A stretch of DNA of 64,000 nt, taken from the NCBI GenBank assembly GCA_903900265.1, contig CAIUMM010000091.1, positions 1 through 64,000 of the forward strand. The letters run 5' to 3'. Of this stretch, positions 27,595 through 35,595 are shown one piece after another. Both the position numbers and the translations under genes were made by a program. The notes beneath the pieces are model-generated. The model ran no database searches and had not been told where the DNA came from. It saw only the letters and a program-made list of their open reading frames with translations. Source of the DNA: an uncultured Pseudomonadota bacterium. Its GTDB lineage: Bacteria; Myxococcota_A; UBA796; SXON01. Numbering within the stretch: the stretch's first letter is position 1; every line of letters begins with the position of its first letter.

Positions 27595-27617
27595 GTTAGC
27601 CCGGAACGAGCCGCCGG

Positions 27618-28319
27618 GTGAAGCTAAGGGCTCAAATCATTGGAGAGCTTTTGCCCGAACGCGTCAAAAAGACCACGCGACGACGCCCCAAGAACCTCGA
27701 TGCGGTGCTGGAAGGTCTCGTACGTGCCGTTCCGGTCCCGAAGTGCGAGCTCGATTATCGCGATCCCTTCGAGCTGCTGATCGCGACGCAGCTGTCAGCG
27801 CAGTCCACCGATGCGATGGTCAACAAGGTCACACCGACGTTGTTTGCGCGTTGGCCAGACCCCGCTGCGATGGCGCAAGCCGACGTGGCCGAGATGGAGG
27901 CTGTGCTCCGTCCTACGGGCTTCTTTCGGAACAAGACCAAAAACGCGATCCGAACCGCCCAGATCCTCGTCGAGCGCTTCGGCGGCGTGGTTCCAGCCCG
28001 AATCGAAGACTTGATTGGGCTGCCGGGCGTCGCTCGAAAGACCGCGAATGTGGTGCTGGGCACGGCCTTTGGCATCCAGAGCGGCGTCACGGTCGACACG
28101 CACGTGTTTCGCGTGACGCGCCGCTGGGGCTGGCACAACGAGAAGACCGCCGAGAAGGTTGAGCCGTTGTTGATGGCGTGGGTCCCGCAGGCTGGATGGA
28201 GCGCGTTTGGCCACCGTGCCGTGCTGTTCGGTCGTTATCACTGCATCGCGCGCAGCCCTAAGTGCGCGGGCTGCGAGCTGGCCGCGGTGTGTCCCAGCGT
28301 CAACAGCACCGAAGACTGA
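27618..28319 (+). CDS. nth: Endonuclease III (DNA glycosylase/AP lyase)
   Basis: 233 aa HhH-GPD enzyme acting on oxidised pyrimidines. The helix-hairpin-helix LPGVARKTANVV carries the catalytic Lys141, Asp160 is in TVDTHVFRVTRR, and the [4Fe-4S] ligands are C209-x6-C216-x2-C219-x5-C225. GTG start at 27618. With mutM and the UDG-like gene it is the third base-excision-repair gene in the window. Confidence 0.98.
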   Translation: MKLRAQIIGELLPERVKKTTRRRPKNLDAVLEGLVRAVPVPKCELDYRDPFELLIATQLSAQSTDAMVNKVTPTLFARWPDPAAMAQADVAEMEAVLRPTGFFRNKTKNAIRTAQILVERFGGVVPARIEDLIGLPGVARKTANVVLGTAFGIQSGVTVDTHVFRVTRRWGWHNEKTAEKVEPLLMAWVPQAGWSAFGHRAVLFGRYHCIARSPKCAGCELAAVCPSVNSTED

Positions 28320-28362
28320 ACCGCGGGCGCGGAGCGTCCCAGCCGGAGCGTGTACCTTCTCC

Positions 28363-28399
28363 ACTTCTGATACTTGACATAATATACATTATCAGAAGT
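28363..28399. repeat. AT-rich inverted repeat with a TTGACA box
   Basis: Perfect 10-bp arms ACTTCTGATA (28363-28372) and TATCAGAAGT (28390-28399) are separated by 17 bases. The centre holds TTGACA at 28374-28379, followed after 17 bases by AGTAAT (28397-28402), a possible plus-strand promoter. The block is strikingly AT-rich for this GC-rich window and lies between the convergent ends of nth and the BamB-like gene. It may be a regulated promoter, a terminator-like stem or a relic of mobile DNA. Confidence 0.5.
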
Positions 28400-28404
28400 A
28401 ATGG

Positions 28405-28459
28405 GGTAGCAGGGAACGCGGGGGTCTACGGTCTCCTCGCTGCATCGCAGCGCGCTACC
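28405..28459 (+). other. Possible structured transcript downstream of the AT-rich repeat
   Basis: GGTAGC at 28405-28410 can pair with GCTACC at 28454-28459, enclosing a perfect hairpin CGCTGC-ATC-GCAGCG at 28438-28452. With the putative promoter just upstream this could be a small RNA antisense to the 3' end of the BamB-like gene. No terminator with a T-run was seen, so this is tentative. Confidence 0.2.
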
Positions 28460-28481
28460 GCGTACCTTCCCAGCGCAGCGC

Positions 28482-29702
28482 TTATGGACGCGTGCTGACC
28501 CACGGGACCGTCGTGGTCACGTTCTCCTGCGGGACCCGCAGCGCGTAGAGCACGCCAGCGTTTGTCACGATGTACGCGTTGCGTCCGACCACCGTGGGCC
28601 GAGCAGCGACGCCGTTCACCAGCACGCCGGGGTCAAAGGTCCACAGCGTAGAGCCCGTGGCGGCATCCACTAGATACACCGCGCCTTCACCGGCCGCGAC
28701 CAGCAGCCCAGCCTTCGTCCAGACGGGCTCGCCGATGGTCCCGCCCACCTTCGGGTCCCAGGTCCAGCGGACCTCGCCGGTGCGCACGACCACCGCACGC
28801 ATCTTGCCGTCGGAGCCGCCGACATAGAGCACGCCGTCCTGCTGCAGCATGGCCGAAGCCGTGCCGGCGTCTACACGCCAACGCACCACGCGGGTGTTCG
28901 GATCTACGCTGACCAGCGGGCCTGAAAATCCAGCTGCGACCAGCGTTCCGCCTTGGCTGGAATCGGCGTACGCCGGCGCGATAACGTCGGGGTAGCTGCC
29001 TTCGCCGATCACGACGTTGCGGTCTTCGGCGCCGGTGCTGGCGGACATTCCGACGAGGAAACCATCCGAAAAGCCCACCCAGACCTCGCCATCGACGACG
29101 ATGGGAGGCGCCGCGCCGAAGAGCTCGAGGGAGCCGGATCGGGACGCGTCGAGGTGGTGTGCGTGGCGCCAGCGGAGCGCGCCCGTCGCGGCATCCAACG
29201 CGAACACGACGTCGTCGACGTTCGCAAACAGCAGCCCGCCATCCGACTCGGTCAAGCCGCTGACGATCGGCGCGCCGGAGTAGTGAGACCACGCCGGGGT
29301 GGGCGTCGGCTTGTTCAGCTGGTCCAGCAAATAGCAGTAGGTGTAGCCTGCAGTGTCGCTGAACCAGACCTTGCCGTCGCGCACCAAAGGCGGGCTGGCG
29401 ACCGGCGCACGCGCCGGAAATTGCCCTACAAGTCGGCCATCTCCGCGGCTCAACACCAGCAGCGCGCTTTGGCCGCTGTAGCCCACGTAGATGCGGTCGC
29501 CGTGTACTACCGGTGAGCCCGGCTCCGACCGCGTCGCGGTAGACGGCGGGGTTCCGGGCAGCGCTGCGGACCAGAGCAGCACGGGCGCGCGATCAAAAGT
29601 CTCTACGTCTGCAGGTACTCCCGCCGGTTCATGCGCCGGTTCAGACACCGGTTCGGCGGACCACGCCTGCGCGGCTCCAAACGCGAGCAGCAGCGCGATC
29701 AA
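28482..29702 (-). CDS. BamB-like PQQ-propeller protein
   Basis: 406 aa with an N-terminal signal peptide (MIALLLAFGAAQAWS, no lipobox cysteine). Eight or so propeller blades carry the quinoprotein pattern, for example ALDAATGALRWRHAH, VDPNTRVVRWRVDAG, VVRTGEVRWTWDPKVGG and VDAATGSTLWTFDPG. The order YfgM-like then BamB-like matches the enterobacterial yfgM-bamB pair, so a role in outer-membrane protein assembly is likely. It lacks a lipidation cysteine, unlike E. coli BamB. TTG start overlaps the upstream stop (TTGA). Confidence 0.8.
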   Translation of the reverse strand: MIALLLAFGAAQAWSAEPVSEPAHEPAGVPADVETFDRAPVLLWSAALPGTPPSTATRSEPGSPVVHGDRIYVGYSGQSALLVLSRGDGRLVGQFPARAPVASPPLVRDGKVWFSDTAGYTYCYLLDQLNKPTPTPAWSHYSGAPIVSGLTESDGGLLFANVDDVVFALDAATGALRWRHAHHLDASRSGSLELFGAAPPIVVDGEVWVGFSDGFLVGMSASTGAEDRNVVIGEGSYPDVIAPAYADSSQGGTLVAAGFSGPLVSVDPNTRVVRWRVDAGTASAMLQQDGVLYVGGSDGKMRAVVVRTGEVRWTWDPKVGGTIGEPVWTKAGLLVAAGEGAVYLVDAATGSTLWTFDPGVLVNGVAARPTVVGRNAYIVTNAGVLYALRVPQENVTTTVPWVSTRP

Positions 29703-30583
29703 CCCGCGCTCCCCGCGGGCGGTGCCGCGGCGGGCGGTGCTGAAGCGGGCGGTGCTGAAGCGGGCGGTGCCGCGGCGGGCGGCGTCCCGCCTGCTTTGAT
29801 CTCGAGGGCGGCGGCGCGATCCGAAGATGCGTTGGGAAAGCGCGTCCGGAACTCCAGGATCGTCGCTTTCGCATCGTCCTTTTTATCCAGGTCGAGCTGC
29901 GCGCTCGCCAGCGCGAGCAACGCCTGCTGAGCATAAAATCCTTGGGTTTTGCCGGCGATCGCGCGGTAGACCGCGAGGGCCTCTTCGGCGCGTCCTGCAT
30001 CGGTGAGCGCGGCGGCGTACGCCGAGCCGTTGCTCCAGAGGGGCAGGTCCCCTCCCCCTGCGTCATAGCCAGACTTCAACGCAGCGATTCGGCCTTCAGC
30101 GTCTCCAGCGCGCTGCAGTGCATCGGCGGCCTTCAGGTACGCGTACGCGGAGGCTGCGCCGGATGAGGACTGTGCTGCCGCTTCGAAGCGCCGCGCGCCT
30201 TCTTGAAGATCCGACTTTCTTCCAGCGTCGTTCGGATCGTCCGCCGGAGCCATGCCGTATTCCGACATCGGATCGGGCTTGGGCATGCGGTAGTCGATGG
30301 CCGCGATCGTGCCGAACGCAGCGTCTGCCGAGCGCTCCATCCACACCGAAACCATGCCCCATACGAGCACGCCGGCCAGACCTACCGCGACCATCCAGCC
30401 CATGTACTTGCTGTTTGCCGCGAAGAAGCTTGTGAATGCAAGCTGAATGCGAAACAGGTAGTCGGGGGTTTCGTCGACCGGAGCCGCATCGGCCTCTGGA
30501 GGAGGATCCCGGGGGATGTCGATGACGTCAGGGTCAGGGGATTTTTGCTCGTCTGCCACAAAAAACTCGCTGGGAAAGTGCAC
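29699..30583 (-). CDS. YfgM-like membrane-anchored TPR protein
   Basis: 294 aa. A cytoplasmic N-terminus of about 60 residues is followed by one membrane helix (about 61-82, WMVAVGLAGVLVWGMVSVW) and a TPR-like periplasmic domain (AYAYLKAADALQRAGDAEGRI, NGSAYAAALTDAGRAEEALAVYRAI). The architecture and the BamB-like gene downstream fit YfgM/DUF2133, an ancillary SecYEG-chaperone protein in E. coli. The last 25 residues are Ala/Pro repeats. Start given as GTG 30583; GTG 30559 is an alternative. Confidence 0.75.
   Translation of the reverse strand: MHFPSEFFVADEQKSPDPDVIDIPRDPPPEADAAPVDETPDYLFRIQLAFTSFFAANSKYMGWMVAVGLAGVLVWGMVSVWMERSADAAFGTIAAIDYRMPKPDPMSEYGMAPADDPNDAGRKSDLQEGARRFEAAAQSSSGAASAYAYLKAADALQRAGDAEGRIAALKSGYDAGGGDLPLWSNGSAYAAALTDAGRAEEALAVYRAIAGKTQGFYAQQALLALASAQLDLDKKDDAKATILEFRTRFPNASSDRAAALEIKAGGTPPAAAPPASAPPASAPPAAAPPAGSAG
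29715..29789. repeat. 15-bp tandem repeat, 5 copies
   Basis: The unit GCGGGCGGTGCTGAA or GCGGGCGGTGCCGCG occurs five times in tandem (29715, 29730, 29745, 29760, 29775). It encodes the 5-residue Ala/Pro/Ser unit at the C-terminus of the YfgM-like protein, in frame. Confidence 0.9.
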
Positions 30584-30664
30584 GCGCGCAACACACGAAC
30601 ACGCCGCGGCCTATGCGAGCAGGGCGGCTTCGTCAATCATCCTCGGTCGTGCCCCGCGACGTCG

Positions 30665-31750
30665 CTACGCGTCGGGATCGAATTCCCGACGGGATGCCGA
30701 CAGCCACGCATCGGCTCCGGGCGAGGCCACAGGATCGAGCTGTCGCAGCGCTGCGATCGCGATTCCGGTGTGGACGGCGATGCTCGCGATCAGCGCTACA
30801 TCTTCAGCGTTGATGCTGGTGGTTTTCAGCGAAAGCCAAGGTCTTGCCTCGCGGCTCAGCCACCACTGAAAGGTGTCGGCGGCCGCGCTGCTGGGGCCCC
30901 AGAAGATCGGTAGACGATCTCGAGGGCCTCCGTGTACCGCCTCGAAGAGCTCCTCGTCGCCGGCGACCCCATCGACCGCGACCAGACCTACGCGCGCGGA
31001 CAGCTCACCACGCGCTGGCACTCCGCGCACCTGCGCGGCCCAGCAACGGCCAATAGCGTGCATCATCGGCCCTAATTCCGGAGCATTCGCGATCAGCACA
31101 GGTACCGTTTCGGGCAGCATGCTCACGCTGGTCGCCAGCGCCCACGCTGGGTTTTCATACAGGGCCGGCCGGGCACAGATCCCCTGCCCTTCGGCAATCC
31201 CACGGGTCCATCCCAAATCGTCCGCGCCCGCCCACTTCAACAGCGTGGGCACCGTAGCGCCCAACCAGCAAAATCGTCCGTCGCCACCTACTGAATCGCA
31301 AAGCCAAGCGCCGCGGGGCGGCGCCTCATGGCTGCCGGCACCCACCATCACCACGCGGCGCCCGCTACGCACCGCGTCTTCTGCGACCCGATCCACCCAA
31401 TCCGGTCCTTCAAGGCAGACAAGCGCGCTTCCTGCTGCGAGTGGGGTGCTCTCCTCGGCCAGTTGCCAACGGATCGCCGCAGCGGGGGCTACTGCTGAAA
31501 TAACCGCCTTTATCGCTGCGACTGCTCCGGGTTGCCCGACCACCTGAAGGTGTTTGGCCTTTGATAAAACAGCGAGCGCTTCGGGGTCTGCGCCGGGAAC
31601 GGGCTGCAGGTGAGGCCAAGCCGGCCCGGGCGCTGCGATCCGTCGCATCGCCTGTTGGACGTGCGGCAATCGGGACGAAAATTGACGCGCTCCGACACCG
31701 CCCGCGCCCTGAAGAAACGGGTTCAAGTCTACGACGATGCCAGAATGCAA
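30665..31750 (-). CDS. Degenerate glucose-6-phosphate isomerase-like protein
   Basis: 361 aa. Resembles the second half of phosphoglucose isomerase: VGGDGRFCWLGATVPTLL matches the GGRFS-type signature with an insertion, YENPAWALATSVSML and HGGPRDRLPIFW match following helices and strands. The SKSGxTxET sugar-phosphate loop and the usual C-terminal lysine motif are not visible, and the protein is short (PGI is about 450-550 aa). Probably a SIS-fold protein that lost catalysis. TTG start with GAGG five bases upstream. It lies 81 bases upstream of the YfgM-like gene in the same direction. Confidence 0.5.
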   Translation of the reverse strand: MHSGIVVDLNPFLQGAGGVGARQFSSRLPHVQQAMRRIAAPGPAWPHLQPVPGADPEALAVLSKAKHLQVVGQPGAVAAIKAVISAVAPAAAIRWQLAEESTPLAAGSALVCLEGPDWVDRVAEDAVRSGRRVVMVGAGSHEAPPRGAWLCDSVGGDGRFCWLGATVPTLLKWAGADDLGWTRGIAEGQGICARPALYENPAWALATSVSMLPETVPVLIANAPELGPMMHAIGRCWAAQVRGVPARGELSARVGLVAVDGVAGDEELFEAVHGGPRDRLPIFWGPSSAAADTFQWWLSREARPWLSLKTTSINAEDVALIASIAVHTGIAIAALRQLDPVASPGADAWLSASRREFDPDA

Positions 31751-31819
31751 GGATGCCTCGTGGCCGGAATGTCCGGCGGTGTGGTTCGCAACTAACCACG
31801 CCGCGCTACGTGTGGCGCC

Positions 31820-32983
31820 ATGCCCGGGTTGTCCCTTTTTTTCCTCAGAGCGTTCATGACGCTCTCGCTCGCAGCGATTGGGGGCATGGTTCCACAGTTA
31901 GGGAGCCGCTTGGAGGCGCTGGGGCTGACCGGCAGTCACCTCGGTCTGGTCCTCGCGCTGTTGCCGGTCGGGAGGCTGCTCTCCGCGCCAGTTTGGGGAT
32001 GGCTGGCGGATCGATTCCGGTTGGGCGGTGCGTTGCTGCAGCTTGGCGCGACGCTCGCGTTGGGTGGATCGGTGCTGGTTTGGACGGCGACGGGCCCGGC
32101 CGCTGCTGGTCTTGGATTGCTGCTCTTTGCGGTAGGACGCACCCCGCTTGGACCGATCGTCGATGTGTTCATCGTCGACGCGCTGGCGCGTTCGGGGCTC
32201 GATGCGCGGGCCTATGGGCGCACTCGCCTGTGGGGCTCGGTCGGATTTCTCGGTGCGGCGTGGCTGTCGGGGCTTTGGGCGGATCAAGGGCACGATCCCA
32301 TGGTCATCGCTGTGGTGCTCTGCTGCGTTTGTTTGGGGATGACGCTGCGCTTTCCGCAGCGGGGCGGCGGACGCCCGGCCCCCATCGCGCCGGCGCTCCT
32401 CGCGTTGGCGCGGCAGCCAGGGTTTTGGGCCCTGTTAGCCTTCGGTGCCTGTCAGGCCCTCACCGTCAACGTCTACGACATCTTCATGTCGGTGCACGTC
32501 CACGCCCTCGGCCTACCGCCGTCGGTCACCAGCTATGCGGTCATGGTCGGAGTCACCGTCGAGATCGCGGTCATGGCCAACGGACAGTGGATCCTCGCCC
32601 GGCTCGGACGTCGCGGAGCGCTGCTGTTCGCGGCGGTGTCGGCGCTGCCGCGCTGGTTGCTGACCGCCTGGCTGGTCGACCCCTTCTGGCTCGTCGCCGT
32701 TCAGGTGCTCCACGGAAGCAGCTTTGCGATCTTCTGGATCGCCGGCGTAGACGAGATGAATCGGCGCAGCGCAGGGAGCAATGTCGCGGCGTCCGCGCAG
32801 AGCTTATGGGCCACCGCCACCTACGGCGTGGGCGCGCTGTTTGGCGCTGCTATCGCTGGCCTTCTGCGTGAAAAGCTGGGCACACCCGCTATTTTCGAAG
32901 GGTGCGCCGTTATTTCTTGCTTCGCGGTCGTGTTTGCCCTGCGCGCCGCTCCGGCCTCGCCCGCAGGCGCGGTTCGAGCCTGA
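31820..32983 (+). CDS. MFS transporter, HcaT/nucleoside-symporter-like
   Basis: 387 aa with about twelve membrane helices. The N-terminal part (FFLRAFMTLSLAAIGGMVPQL, then LGLVLALLPVGRLLSAPVWGWLADRF) and the ARAYGRTRLWGSVGFLGAAW segment (residues about 133-153) match the MFS_1-like group that includes the 3-phenylpropionate transporter HcaT. Substrate cannot be assigned. Divergent from the PGI-like gene across 69 bases. Confidence 0.85.
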   Translation: MPGLSLFFLRAFMTLSLAAIGGMVPQLGSRLEALGLTGSHLGLVLALLPVGRLLSAPVWGWLADRFRLGGALLQLGATLALGGSVLVWTATGPAAAGLGLLLFAVGRTPLGPIVDVFIVDALARSGLDARAYGRTRLWGSVGFLGAAWLSGLWADQGHDPMVIAVVLCCVCLGMTLRFPQRGGGRPAPIAPALLALARQPGFWALLAFGACQALTVNVYDIFMSVHVHALGLPPSVTSYAVMVGVTVEIAVMANGQWILARLGRRGALLFAAVSALPRWLLTAWLVDPFWLVAVQVLHGSSFAIFWIAGVDEMNRRSAGSNVAASAQSLWATATYGVGALFGAAIAGLLREKLGTPAIFEGCAVISCFAVVFALRAAPASPAGAVRA

Positions 32984-32998
32984 GCGGCCTCTCCAGCC

Positions 32999-33943
32999 CT
33001 ACAGCGCGTCGGCGTTGGTCGCTTTGACCTTCAGCTCTGCGACGCCCAGCTGCGGGTTTGTGCCCGGGTACACCTCAAGCACCGTGACCACAGGCTCACC
33101 GAACGCGCCGCCGGTGTAGCCGTTGAACGCCGGAACTTGGGCCCAAACGGTGCCGCCCTTGATGTCATCGGCGAGCTCGGTGGTCGCAGAGACGGTCCCG
33201 CAGGTGATCTCGACCTTCTTCGGACGCGCGTAGTCTTTGCCTGCGTTGACGAAGCCGATCTGGGACAAGCCGCTGTTGCCGATGGTGAAGGCTGCGCCTT
33301 CAGCGGTGGTAGCGAAGAAGGTCTTGGGATTTGAATCCAGCATCATCGCCGAGTCATGGCCCTCGAGAGGTGCGCCGGACTCGCTGACCTTGGCGGGGAG
33401 ATCAAACTCCTTGAGCACCGCTTTGAACTCGGTGAGCGCGAGGTTGGGGAAGTCCTCTCCCGGGTAGACGTCGGTGACGGTGATGCGCATGCGACCGCCG
33501 AACATCCCCTCGCCGACCTTGGCGTCGGGGAGATCGAGGATCTGCCAGCCCGCCTTGTCCTGCAGGTCGAGCGTCGTCGAGCCCACCTGCTTTTCGTTCT
33601 GGTCGTCATCCAGCGAGTAGACGTCGACGCGCACTTGCTTGAGGCGCGGGTAGTCGGTCCACGCCTTCTCGTTGGCGGCGTTTCCGCCGATGATGGCGAG
33701 CTTGTCGAGGTCGCTGTGGGGGAGAGCGATCTCGACCCATTCGCCCTTATTTTCGCTTTCTCCGGGCACGGTCCAAGCGGTGTCCATCTTGCCGTCGATC
33801 GCCGCGGTGCCGCTGTAGTAGTTTTTTCCCTTGTTGGAATCTACCTTGAAGGCGGATTGGCGCGCGCCGGCGAGCGCATCTCCCGACATCAACAACAGTG
33901 CGCCGAGTCCGAGAAAGGGGGAGATGCGTAGAAGGCACTTCAT
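32999..33943 (-). CDS. Secreted protein with two discoidin (F5/8 C)-like domains
   Basis: 314 aa with a Sec signal peptide (cleavage after ALA, about residue 25). The segment GTAAIDGKMDTAWTVP, followed by WVEIALPHSDLDKLAIIGG, is the opening of a discoidin/NedA-like carbohydrate-binding domain; a second, divergent copy begins with HDSAMMLDSNPKTFFATT near residue 200. Probably a surface or periplasmic glycan-binding protein. ATG 33943 is preceded by GGAG at a 6-base spacing. Confidence 0.75.
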   Translation of the reverse strand: MKCLLRISPFLGLGALLLMSGDALAGARQSAFKVDSNKGKNYYSGTAAIDGKMDTAWTVPGESENKGEWVEIALPHSDLDKLAIIGGNAANEKAWTDYPRLKQVRVDVYSLDDDQNEKQVGSTTLDLQDKAGWQILDLPDAKVGEGMFGGRMRITVTDVYPGEDFPNLALTEFKAVLKEFDLPAKVSESGAPLEGHDSAMMLDSNPKTFFATTAEGAAFTIGNSGLSQIGFVNAGKDYARPKKVEITCGTVSATTELADDIKGGTVWAQVPAFNGYTGGAFGEPVVTVLEVYPGTNPQLGVAELKVKATNADAL

Positions 33944-34010
33944 GAAAACTCCAGTGAGGTACGGCAAGCCGGCGTCTCATAGCACGCCCGGCCACCTCAG
34001 AGCACGCCGA

Positions 34011-34059
34011 GGCAGCCAATTATTCCCTGTCGGGGGAGGCAGCCTTGTCCGGGGCAGCC
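34011..34059. repeat. Three short direct repeats (GGCAGCC)
   Basis: GGCAGCC occurs at 34011, 34038 and 34053 in the 134-base gap between two minus-strand genes. They could be a regulator site for the discoidin-like gene, but in GC-rich DNA such 7-mers arise often. Confidence 0.25.
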
Positions 34060-34077
34060 TCCAAGATCATCCGGCGA

Positions 34078-35502
34078 CTACGGTGCCGCGACGACCGTCA
34101 TCGTCAGGTTGATGCCGGACTGTGCAGTCTCCCCGGTGATCACCCGTCCGTTGGACGCGAGCGTGCCGATGGCCTCGAATGCCTCGTTCAGCAGCCCGTC
34201 CCCATCCTGGTCCCCGTAGGCCCACAGGTAGGTGATCGTGTTCGCGGGCACCTCTACGTGGTAGGCGAAGCTCGAGGACGCTGCAAGTTCGGCGGTGGTC
34301 CACGACATCATGTCGTAGCCGTCCGACAGCGAGTCTACGGTGATCTCGCCTTCGGGGCGATACTTGAGCGCTGCGACGTAGAGCCCGCCCCAGGTGGACC
34401 AGTCCAGCGTCGTGGAGATCGTGCCGGAGAGGCTCACGAACGGGATGACCGTCGGGTGGTGGTCGCCGAAGGGGATCAGCACGTCGATGTTCGCCAGCGA
34501 AGCATCGCCGATGGTGATCGGGTTGGCGTCTTCGTCGTCCGCGTTGACATATACGCCCCAACGGTCGGCGGGGTCGATGAGCCCGTTGACGTTGCTGTCC
34601 CAGGCGCCGAGCACCTTCATCTGGCCTTCGCGAGGACAGGTCTCGATCGCGTAATTGCCTTCTGCGCCGGTGCTGGTCGGGGTCGGAGTGAGCGTGGTGG
34701 AGTAGTACGGCCCCACGTTGCTGGTGTCGTACAACATGACCGCAACCTTGCCTTCGACGTAGGAAGTGCCCACGGTTGCGGTGCCCGAGACGGTGATCGG
34801 GTCGCTGCAGTCGAGGCCGCCGCCACCACTGCCACCACCGCCGCCACCGCCGCCACCGCCGCCTCCACCACTTCCGGTGTCGGTTCCACCGCCGCCATCG
34901 CCGCCGTTGTAGGGAACCATCACGGTGATGTCGATGCCGGTGACTGTTCCGCCGTCCAGCGAGTAGACCTCATTCGCGTAGGCGGCCGTGGGCTCGCGTG
35001 TGCCGATGATGCCGTCGACCGACTGGTCGAGGCTGGCGTAGACGTACACGCTGGGGATGCTGTCTTCGTCGATGGCGATCGAGTAGGGGTCACCACCCGG
35101 CGCCGGCGTGACCGTGGGCTCGGAGATGACGTCCTGTCCGTAGTGGATCTGGTAGCCTTCGCTGTCGAGCTGGTAGGCGCCGACGAACACCGAGCCGTAG
35201 GGGTAGGAGTCAAACTTGTCTGCCCAGTCGAGCAGCACCAGATCCCCGTTTTCGTCGGTGCTGTAGAGCTGCAGGTAGACCTTGCCTTCGATGGTCCCGT
35301 GCACGCCCACCGGAGTGGTGTCGCCACTGTCGCCGCTGTCTTCGGTGTCGCTGCTGTCGGAGTCTTCAACCTCGCCGGTGTCCTGAGTGTCGGTGACGAC
35401 TGAGGTGTCTTCTGCGGTGTCGGTTTCCAGCTCTTTGTGGTTGCAGCCGACGGTGAGGGCGATGCCAGAGAGTAGGACCAGTGTAGCGGAGTGAGTACGC
35501 AT
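34078..35502 (-). CDS. Lipoprotein with acidic tether, poly-Gly linker and repeated beta domains
   Basis: 474 aa lipoprotein (lipobox ending ALTVGC, Cys about 20). An Asp/Ser/Thr-rich tether runs to about residue 64. Three related beta-rich units follow: about 68-195, 235-345 and 345-474, the first and second joined by a glycine tract of about 13 residues. Each unit has a GTI/GTA opening strand, a DxDxDG-type loop (YGDQDGDGLLNEAF) and a closing SGINLTM/GIDITVM strand. The same unit seems to occur in the lipoprotein at 35596-36498. Family not recognised; surface location inferred. Confidence 0.75.
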   Translation of the reverse strand: MRTHSATLVLLSGIALTVGCNHKELETDTAEDTSVVTDTQDTGEVEDSDSSDTEDSGDSGDTTPVGVHGTIEGKVYLQLYSTDENGDLVLLDWADKFDSYPYGSVFVGAYQLDSEGYQIHYGQDVISEPTVTPAPGGDPYSIAIDEDSIPSVYVYASLDQSVDGIIGTREPTAAYANEVYSLDGGTVTGIDITVMVPYNGGDGGGGTDTGSGGGGGGGGGGGGGSGGGGLDCSDPITVSGTATVGTSYVEGKVAVMLYDTSNVGPYYSTTLTPTPTSTGAEGNYAIETCPREGQMKVLGAWDSNVNGLIDPADRWGVYVNADDEDANPITIGDASLANIDVLIPFGDHHPTVIPFVSLSGTISTTLDWSTWGGLYVAALKYRPEGEITVDSLSDGYDMMSWTTAELAASSSFAYHVEVPANTITYLWAYGDQDGDGLLNEAFEAIGTLASNGRVITGETAQSGINLTMTVVAAP

Positions 35503-35526
35503 TTTTGATTCCTTGAAGAGACTTCG

Positions 35527-35555
35527 ATGGTACGGGTTTCAAATGTGCGTGTCAA
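35527..35555 (-). promoter_or_regulatory. Sigma-70-like promoter for the 34078-35502 lipoprotein
   Basis: On the minus strand TTGACA (35555-35550), a 17-base spacer and TACCAT (35532-35527) precede the ATG at 35502, with AAGGA as ribosome-binding site. A second TTGACA lies 18 bases further upstream (35573-35568), so two overlapping -35 boxes or a repeat operator are possible. Confidence 0.5.
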
Positions 35556-35595
35556 CTGGCGCGCATGTGTCAAACCGGCAACGGAGGCGATCCCT

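Noticed and set aside
34045..35403. 452-codon open frame on the plus strand
   Set aside because: Val/Gly/Arg-rich shadow of the lipoprotein on the other strand; no domain and no plausible RBS.
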